DNA of 21,659 nt from Cloacimonetes bacterium UBA5210 (GTDB lineage: Bacteria > Cloacimonadota > Cloacimonadia > Cloacimonadales > Cloacimonadaceae). The translations under genes and the position numbers were made by a program. The notes under the pieces are model-generated. The model saw nothing but the letters and a program-made list of their open reading frames with translations. It was not told the origin of the DNA and searched no databases. Every line of letters starts with the position of its first letter. Position 1 is the stretch's first letter. Positions 16,183-21,659 of the stretch are shown in pieces. Where the stretch lies: positions 1 to 21,659 of the forward strand of contig DHVK01000010.1 in assembly GCA_002412625.1 (NCBI GenBank). Direction: 5' to 3'.

Positions 16183-17265
16183 TCAAAATGCTTCCTGCAG
16201 GAGGTCTTTCAGAGCTTGATGATCGTTGATAACACTCAGGATTTGCCGCTGGTTTTCATAGAATACTTTTCCTACAACGGGATCAAACTGGCGGTTCAGA
16301 TTTGCATAGACTTCTTCGGCTGCGGAGGCAAACTCCCGGCTGGGACGATATGATCGTTGACTGGTCATGGCATCAAAGCTGTCCGCCACGCTCACGATGC
16401 GCGCCAGAGGGTGGATGTCCGGCAGCGTTATGCCGTATGGGTAACCTTCTCCATTTGCCCATTCGTGGTGTTGCACAATGATTTTGGAGATTGTGTCCGG
16501 CAGGCCGATGGGGTCGATTATCTTGGCACCGATAATGGGATGTTGCTTGATGATGTCATACTCGCTCTCGGTGAGCCGTTGCTCTTTGTTCAGGACGTTG
16601 CTGATGATACCGATCTTGCCCAGGTCATGCAACAGAGCGCCGATGCGCAGTTGGCGCAATTCATCGATGTTCAGTCCCAGTAGTTTCCCCAGCCGCATGG
16701 CAATGGCTGTGACCCGTTCGGAGTGTCCTCTGGTGTAGATGTCGTTCACTTCCATGGCGTTCACCATGGTATGGATAGTATTCAGGTAGCTCTTTTCCAG
16801 CTTGCTTTTGGCGGCAAACAGTTCGATAGTGCGCTGTTGTACCAAGCTCTCCAGGTGATTCTGATATTGCTCATTCTGCACTTTTAGCCGATGAGTTTCC
16901 ACAGCTTGCTTAACGGTTACCACCAGATCACTCATCTCAAAGGGTTTTTTTAGAAACTCATAAACCCCCAGATGAATTGCTTTGCGCATGATTTCCGATT
17001 CGGTGTTTCCGGTGATTAATACCACCGGGATTTTGTCATCGTATTTCACGACCGCCGCCAGGACGTCCAAACCGCTGAGCCCCGGCATATTTACGTCGCT
17101 GATGACCGTGGCAAAGTCGTTGGTGTGCAATAGTTCCAGGGCTTCCCGGGGGTTTTCGCAAACCGTTACCTGATATGGGCCCAAGCTCTGCAGGCTGAGG
17201 CGGATGCAGTCCAATATCGCCACATCGTCATCAATAACCAAAATTCTGATTTTATCCTTGTTCAT
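16183..17265 (-). CDS. Response regulator with HD-GYP domain (probable c-di-GMP phosphodiesterase)
   Basis: A 360-residue cytoplasmic protein. The receiver (about 5-122) has the acidic pocket DDD 12-14, phosphorylated Asp57 in SDVNMPG, Thr85 and Lys107 before Pro-Phe. A helical linker (about 125-165) follows, then the HD-GYP domain: His181 in RGHSERV, the HD pair His213-Asp214 in LLHDLGKIG, HHE 266-268 and GYP 274-276. All metal-ligand motifs are present, so hydrolysis of cyclic di-GMP under phosphorylation control is expected. The usual DGxGYP reads NGEGYP here. It starts 8 nt after the SRAP gene stop, with AAGG as binding site, so the two are co-transcribed. Kinase partner: possibly the hybrid kinase downstream, but a hybrid kinase already carries its own receiver. 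Confidence 0.92.
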   Translation of the reverse strand: MNKDKIRILVIDDDVAILDCIRLSLQSLGPYQVTVCENPREALELLHTNDFATVISDVNMPGLSGLDVLAAVVKYDDKIPVVLITGNTESEIMRKAIHLGVYEFLKKPFEMSDLVVTVKQAVETHRLKVQNEQYQNHLESLVQQRTIELFAAKSKLEKSYLNTIHTMVNAMEVNDIYTRGHSERVTAIAMRLGKLLGLNIDELRQLRIGALLHDLGKIGIISNVLNKEQRLTESEYDIIKQHPIIGAKIIDPIGLPDTISKIIVQHHEWANGEGYPYGITLPDIHPLARIVSVADSFDAMTSQRSYRPSREFASAAEEVYANLNRQFDPVVGKVFYENQRQILSVINDHQALKDLLQEAF

Positions 17266-17273
17266 TTTATACC

Positions 17274-17963
17274 TTAGAACAGTAGCTCTTGTTGCGAGCC
17301 GTATTCTTCTATGAGGGTTTCATCGTTGTTCGAAACTTTGTTCACTGCCGGGCTTACCCGGTGGTATTTCAGGGACGGCGCGGGGTTGGACAACAGCAAT
17401 CCGCGCAGTTCCTGGTGATTTTGCAGGCTGGGATCCATCCAGGGATCGATGTGAGATTGCGAGACTACCAGCGGCATGCGGTGATGCAATGCGCTCATGA
17501 ATTCGTTCGCTTCCGTGGTGATAATCCCGATGGAGGGCAAGAAGCTGCCATCAGCACCTTCCCAGACGTCGTAAATACTTGCCAGATACAATAAACCGCC
17601 ATCAGCAGGATAGATATAGTGGGGGATCTTGCCGGGGGCTTGCCATTCATAGAACCCGTTGATGGGGATGATGGCGCGGCGGCGAATAAAGGAGGCTTTG
17701 AAGGACGGTTTTTCGTGGATGCTTTCAAAACGTACGTTGATCAGCGGAGTTTTGGGCAGCTCTTTCATCCAGGAGGGGATCAGCCCCCAGCGGAAGAATC
17801 CGTTGTAGCGCAGAGCGGCTTTGCTGACGATAGCCATCACGGTCTGGGTGGGGGCCACGTTGTATGAAAGTTCCAGCTGTTCAGAACTGATGGAAGCATT
17901 TAGTTCTTTCTGTAACCTCACCAGTTCGTCATGCTTTATTACTTGTGCAAATCTTCCACACAT
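17274..17963 (-). CDS. SRAP-domain abasic-site processing protein (YedK/HMCES family)
   Basis: A 229-residue single-domain SRAP protein. Family members form a thiazolidine crosslink between Cys2 and abasic sites in single-stranded DNA, shielding them from breakage and error-prone bypass. Catalytic residues are all present: Cys2 in MCGRF, Asn76 in NVRFE, Glu106 in GFYEW and His161 in HHRMPLVV. YNVAPTQ (34-40) and FFRWGLIPSW are family hallmarks. The start is fixed because Cys must follow the initiator Met. AAGGAG lies about 9 nt upstream. It is divergent from nth across 110 nt and co-transcribed with the HD-GYP regulator. Confidence 0.95.
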   Translation of the reverse strand: MCGRFAQVIKHDELVRLQKELNASISSEQLELSYNVAPTQTVMAIVSKAALRYNGFFRWGLIPSWMKELPKTPLINVRFESIHEKPSFKASFIRRRAIIPINGFYEWQAPGKIPHYIYPADGGLLYLASIYDVWEGADGSFLPSIGIITTEANEFMSALHHRMPLVVSQSHIDPWMDPSLQNHQELRGLLLSNPAPSLKYHRVSPAVNKVSNNDETLIEEYGSQQELLF

Positions 17964-17982
17964 ATTCGGATTCTCCTTGTGA

Positions 17983-18010
17983 TTGACAAGTCTACAGCTT
18001 TACAAATAAT
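17983..18010 (+). promoter_or_regulatory. Promoter of the nth unit
   Basis: A perfect TTGACA (17983-17988) followed after 16 nt by AATAAT (18005-18010), five of six matches to the -10 consensus. It would start transcription near 18017, giving a leader of about 57 nt before nth. It sits in the 110-nt gap between divergent SRAP and nth genes, where a minus-strand promoter must overlap it. Confidence 0.55.
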
Positions 18011-18073
18011 GGCAAGAGAAATTTTTGTGGCAGATTCATTCTCTATAAACTGCGCCGAGAAACAGGAGACACA

Positions 18074-18718
18074 ATGACCAACACCGATATCGACATGGTA
18101 ATGCAACATCTTGAAGAACATTTCTTTAGCGTGAAGACTCCGATTGTGGATCTCATCCAGGCCAAAACCAAAGACCCATTCCGGGTCTTGGTGGCCACCA
18201 TCCTGAGCGCCCGAACCAAGGACGAAACAACCGCCAAGGTCGTGAATGAGCTATTCAAAGTAGTTCAGGAGCCTGATGATTTTGACAAATTGAGCGTGCA
18301 GGAACTGGATAAGATCATCTATCAGACCGGATTTCACAATGCTAAAACCAAGCACTTGAAATCCTTGCCGAAAGTGCTGCGGGAGGAATTCGCGGGACGG
18401 GTTCCTTCTGATATTGATGATCTGCTGAAGCTGCCCGGAGTGGGGCGCAAAACCGCGAACCTGGTTCGGGCGGTAGCCTTTTCGCTGCCTGCCATCTGTG
18501 TGGATATCCACGTGCATAGAATCTGCAACCGCTGGGGCTATATCCAAACCAGGAATCCGCTGGAATCCGAAATGGCACTAAGAGCCAAGCTGCCGGAAAA
18601 ACACTGGCTGAAGATCAATTCCTATGTGGTAGCCTTTGGGCAAAACCTCTGTAAACCGCGCAAGCCGATGTGCGATAAATGCCCGATCTACCGTTTTTGC
18701 GATAGAGTGGGAGTTTGA
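18074..18718 (+). CDS. nth: Endonuclease III
   Basis: A bifunctional DNA glycosylase/AP lyase of base-excision repair, which removes oxidised pyrimidines and nicks the abasic site. At 214 residues it has normal length. The helix-hairpin-helix motif is LPGVGRKTA (120-128) with catalytic Lys126. The second catalytic residue is Asp144 in VDIHVHR. The iron-sulfur ligands fit C-x6-C-x2-C-x5-C (Cys193, 200, 203, 209). The DNA-probing segment reads ILSARTKDE, where E. coli has LLSAQATD. AGGAG 5 nt before the ATG fits. It is first in a plus-strand unit with the HIT gene and a protease. It faces the SRAP gene, and its abasic-site product is that protein's substrate class. Confidence 0.96.
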   Translation: MTNTDIDMVMQHLEEHFFSVKTPIVDLIQAKTKDPFRVLVATILSARTKDETTAKVVNELFKVVQEPDDFDKLSVQELDKIIYQTGFHNAKTKHLKSLPKVLREEFAGRVPSDIDDLLKLPGVGRKTANLVRAVAFSLPAICVDIHVHRICNRWGYIQTRNPLESEMALRAKLPEKHWLKINSYVVAFGQNLCKPRKPMCDKCPIYRFCDRVGV

Positions 18719-18726
18719 AGGTTGTG

Positions 18727-19038
18727 ATGCAAGAGACGTGTATCTTCTGCGCCATCCCCAGTTCCGCTTGGCTGATTCAGAACGAGCATTATTATGTAAT
18801 ATATGACCAACGCCCGGTTTCCAAAGGCCACTGCCTGATTATTTCCAAGCGTCATGTCGTGGATTATTTTGAGCTCAACGAGGAAGAAGCCGCGGCTTTG
18901 CAAAAGATAAGCACAGAAGTGAAGAGCTTTTTGGCCAAGGAGTATGCTCCCTCAGGCTATAATCTGGCGATGAATTGCGGCTCCCGCGCCGGTCAAACCG
19001 TGTTTCACTATCATATGCATGTGATCCCCCGCTACTGA
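18727..19038 (+). CDS. Short HIT-family nucleotide-binding protein
   Basis: A 103-residue histidine-triad protein. The signature HYHMHVIPRY is at 94-103, with catalytic His96. CIFC (5-8) together with His43 and His94 may bind zinc, as in related HIT hydrolases. GHCLIISKRHVVDYFEL is the conserved middle. Family members hydrolyse nucleotide phosphoramidates or dinucleoside polyphosphates; the substrate here cannot be told. ATG 18727 is preferred because GAAGG lies 5 nt upstream. An in-frame TTG at 18715 overlaps the nth stop. The protein stops directly after PRY, whereas many relatives have 20-30 more residues, so it is at the short end. It follows nth by 8 nt. Confidence 0.9.
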   Translation: MQETCIFCAIPSSAWLIQNEHYYVIYDQRPVSKGHCLIISKRHVVDYFELNEEEAAALQKISTEVKSFLAKEYAPSGYNLAMNCGSRAGQTVFHYHMHVIPRY

Positions 19039-19078
19039 GCGCTGATACCACTGCCGGGGCTTCACGAAGGAGAGACCA

Positions 19079-21622
19079 ATGCTGAAGCGTATTGTTTTCT
19101 GCGTTTTGCTGCTTTTTAGCCTCGGTTTTGCCAAAGAGGCAGGAATCGAACCCGGAAAAGCTGTTCTGAAGCTAAGACAAGGAGCTTCTCCGGAACATCT
19201 GGAAACGGAACTAAGCAGACTCCGGATTCTGAGTATTGCACCAAGATACCAAGCATTCAAGGATAAAAAAGGCCTTCTGCGGGATATCTATGAGCTTAGC
19301 TTCGCCCCCGCTATCAGTCCATATTCAATCGCGAATGCGCTCCGGGAACACCCGGAGGTGCTATATGCGGAGCCGATCTACCTCGATGAAACACTGGAAA
19401 GCCCGGATGACACGCACTATTCTGAAGCGCTGAACTTCGCGGCGATGCAGGCAGAAGCAGCCTGGGATCTGCAGAAATGTGAAGACAACCCGGTTGTGAT
19501 CGCGATCGTGGATACCGGAGTGGCATGGAAACATCCGGATCTGGCACAGAACATCTGGAACAACTTGGGGGAAGACGCCAACAATAACGGATATACCATC
19601 TATCACAACGGAACTGCCTGGGTGATGGATCCCGGAGATATGAACGGCATTGATGACGATGGTAATGGCAAGGTGGACGATCTCATCGGCTGGAACTTTA
19701 TCGTGAACATCGCCGGAGATGAAAACAACGAGCCCAATGATCCGGGCAGCCACGGGACCAGAGTTGCCGGACTGGCGGGGGCAGTGACCAACAACGGCAT
19801 CGGAGTAGCTTCATTGAGCTGGAACCCGATCCTGATGCCGATATCCTGCGCCAGAACTGGGGCAACATCCACTATCTTCAGAGGCTATGATGCCATCCTG
19901 TATGCGGCAGAAAATGGTGCGCAAGTGATCAATTGCTCTTGGGGCAGCACAGGTTTCAGCCAGGCCTCCAAAGATCTGATCGATTATGTGGTCGATTTGG
20001 GAGCAGTGGTGGTGGCTGCAGCGGGCAACAGCAACAACGCGACCCCGATTTATCCCGCGGCTTATCCCGGGGTGATTGCGGTGGCTTCGCTAAACAATGA
20101 TGGTGCGAAATGGTCAGGTTCAAGTTTCGGGGCATTTGTGGATTTTGGGGTGCCCAATCAGAATTTCTATACCACAACGCCTGCCGCCGGATACTTTAGC
20201 GGTTCCGGGACAACTTCCTACGCATCGCCAATCGGTTCTGCCATGGCAGCACTGGTGCTTGCTCAAAACCCCGGGTTCAGCCCCCAGCAAGTACGGAATC
20301 AGATCCTGGCCACTTGCACGAACATTGACGCGCAAAACCCCAGCTACATCGATAAACTGGGGGGAGGATTGATCAATGCCTTTCTGGCGCTGAGTACAGA
20401 GAATCCCACGCAGACTCCCATGTTGAAGCTGGGGCTGTTTAGTGCCGGCACGCCCAAAGATCAAAGCGCTGAACTGTCTCTGGATCCCGGGGATGTAGTC
20501 AGTTTGAATGTAGTAATGAGAAATTATACGGATTTCAGCGGCAACGCGAACTTCACGCTCAGTTCTTCCAATCCGAATATCACGATACTTCAAGCGAATC
20601 ATAGTAGCGCTGTGCCAGCAGATGAGTTCTTTGCGTTGCAGGATGCCTTTCAGATTCAGATCAACCCCGGTGCCGCTTCTCAATATGTGAGCTTGCAGAT
20701 GAGTGTGACCGCGGATCTTCCGATTCATTCTGCCACAAGCTATACGCTGCAATTTCTGATCAATAATGGTGGGATCTATGTCTGGGAACCGGTGGCAGGA
20801 GGCAGAGACTTGAGCGGAACCTTCATCCGCAATACCCTTCAGGCAGAAGGGCGGGCTGTGGTTCATGGCACAGTGTTTCCCGGCTCTTTAAACAGCTTTG
20901 ACGCGGTGTTTCTTAGCTTTGGTTCTCTGGGGTCAAACAATCGCCGGCTGAACGAACTGTATATGTATCAAGCGATCCGGGATTACCTGCTTTCTGGCGG
21001 ACTGATCTATATCGAAGGGGCGGACGTGATTGGCTGGGATCTGGAGTATTATCTGGGCGACGCGGATGGAGGGCTGGGGGCACACACTGTGCTGTGGCAG
21101 CTCCTGGGACTTGCTTCAGCCAGCGATGGCGCCACGAATCCAATCAGCCTCCTGCAGGCAGAACTGCCCTTCAGCGAAATCCTCTTCACCGCGTCAAATC
21201 AAATGAATGTAGATTACATCGATCTCTATGTGCCCGCTACCAGTGATGGTTTCAGCGCTTTCACCGAGGACGGATATGGCACGGTTGGCGTGGCGGGGAA
21301 AGGTGTGTATGGACAGCGCAGTGTGGTCTTATCCTACGCTTTGGCAGAGCTGGTGGATGGAGAATATCCCAATACCAGAGCCTATCTGCTGAATGAGATC
21401 ATGAATTGGTTTATCAAGAGCCCGGTGCTGCAGATCAGTGCCACCGAAACCGGGCTGCGACTGGATTGGGAGGATGTGAGCCTGGCAAGAAGCTATAATG
21501 TGTACTTCGCGGAAGATCCCTATGCGGATTTTGTACTGCTCGAGGGGGATCTTCAGCAGAACTATTACGAGGTTAGCACGCCGGGTGCGCGGGGCTTTTA
21601 CAAAGTGCAGGCTATGCCGTAG
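19079..21622 (+). CDS. Exported subtilisin-like serine protease (S8) with C-terminal domains
   Basis: An 847-residue secreted protease. Signal peptide at residues 1-18. An inhibitor-like propeptide occupies about 22-105 (GKAVLKLRQG, EHPEVLYAEP). The catalytic domain (about 125-435) has Asp145 in AIVDTGV, His225 in GSHGTRVAG, oxyanion Asn317 in AAGNSNN and Ser380 in TSYASP. A DDDGNGKVDD loop (192-201) resembles a calcium-binding loop found in related subtilases. The usual GTSMASP reads TTSYASP. Beyond the protease come a beta-sandwich (about 445-600), an alpha/beta region (about 615-785, YLLSGGLIYIEGADVIG) reminiscent of ThuA/GATase-like folds, and a last Fn3-like unit (about 790-847) ending FYKVQAMP. 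GAAGGAG precedes the ATG. It is 40 nt after the HIT gene, probably the same transcript. The substrate is unknown. Confidence 0.92.
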   Translation: MLKRIVFCVLLLFSLGFAKEAGIEPGKAVLKLRQGASPEHLETELSRLRILSIAPRYQAFKDKKGLLRDIYELSFAPAISPYSIANALREHPEVLYAEPIYLDETLESPDDTHYSEALNFAAMQAEAAWDLQKCEDNPVVIAIVDTGVAWKHPDLAQNIWNNLGEDANNNGYTIYHNGTAWVMDPGDMNGIDDDGNGKVDDLIGWNFIVNIAGDENNEPNDPGSHGTRVAGLAGAVTNNGIGVASLSWNPILMPISCARTGATSTIFRGYDAILYAAENGAQVINCSWGSTGFSQASKDLIDYVVDLGAVVVAAAGNSNNATPIYPAAYPGVIAVASLNNDGAKWSGSSFGAFVDFGVPNQNFYTTTPAAGYFSGSGTTSYASPIGSAMAALVLAQNPGFSPQQVRNQILATCTNIDAQNPSYIDKLGGGLINAFLALSTENPTQTPMLKLGLFSAGTPKDQSAELSLDPGDVVSLNVVMRNYTDFSGNANFTLSSSNPNITILQANHSSAVPADEFFALQDAFQIQINPGAASQYVSLQMSVTADLPIHSATSYTLQFLINNGGIYVWEPVAGGRDLSGTFIRNTLQAEGRAVVHGTVFPGSLNSFDAVFLSFGSLGSNNRRLNELYMYQAIRDYLLSGGLIYIEGADVIGWDLEYYLGDADGGLGAHTVLWQLLGLASASDGATNPISLLQAELPFSEILFTASNQMNVDYIDLYVPATSDGFSAFTEDGYGTVGVAGKGVYGQRSVVLSYALAELVDGEYPNTRAYLLNEIMNWFIKSPVLQISATETGLRLDWEDVSLARSYNVYFAEDPYADFVLLEGDLQQNYYEVSTPGARGFYKVQAMP

Positions 21623-21659
21623 AACTGCTTTAGACAAATCGAGTAGGGTGATGCTGGAT

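Overview
The window looks like a chromosomal segment of a Gram-negative bacterium from the Fibrobacteres-Chlorobi-Bacteroidetes neighbourhood. Candidatus Cloacimonadota is my best guess, as inference only. The supporting signs are large exported proteins built of fibronectin-III, choice-of-anchor-D and PKD modules, a TPR lipoprotein, an exported subtilase, and a stand-alone histidine ammonia-lyase that would suit an amino-acid fermenter. No rRNA, tRNA, CRISPR array, transposase, phage gene or plasmid function was recognised. Most of the genes are ordinary chromosomal genes.

Layout. Positions 1-526 are non-coding and carry three small covarying hairpin repeats. From 527 a 32-residue leader ORF with a very strong ribosome binding site overlaps (ATGA) the start of a 748-residue modular secreted protein (622-2868, +). 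That gene ends at a UUCG-tetraloop terminator. A convergent gap follows with three 3-nt-loop hairpins whose starts lie exactly 30 nt apart.

The minus strand from 13215 down to 3064 is one closely packed run: hutH, a large acidic TPR lipoprotein with 12 DSL motifs, a small polytopic membrane protein (possibly EcfT-like), truA, hisS and mfd. Several junctions overlap by 1-4 nt, and a hairpin separates hisS from mfd. Upstream, with its own terminator, lies a hybrid sensor histidine kinase (GAF-like, PAS, PAS, HisKA, HATPase, receiver; 13405-15825, -). A 357-nt gap with palindromes follows, then a two-gene unit: an SRAP/YedK-type abasic-site protein and an HD-GYP response regulator (17963-16183, -).

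Diverging from the SRAP gene across 110 nt is a plus-strand unit of nth (endonuclease III), a short HIT-family protein and an exported subtilisin-like protease (18074-21622) that ends just inside the window.

How the genes may work together. DNA repair is unusually well represented: Mfd, endonuclease III and SRAP. The head-to-head nth/SRAP pair links an enzyme that makes abasic sites with a protein that shields them. Signalling consists of a hybrid kinase and a probable c-di-GMP phosphodiesterase response regulator in neighbouring units, which may or may not be partners. The envelope and secreted genes (modular secreted protein, lipoprotein, protease) are probably independent of these. I see no clear undescribed defence or mobile system. 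The most unusual items are the hairpin repeats, the coupled leader ORF, the DSL-rich lipoprotein and the SRAP/nth/HD-GYP arrangement.
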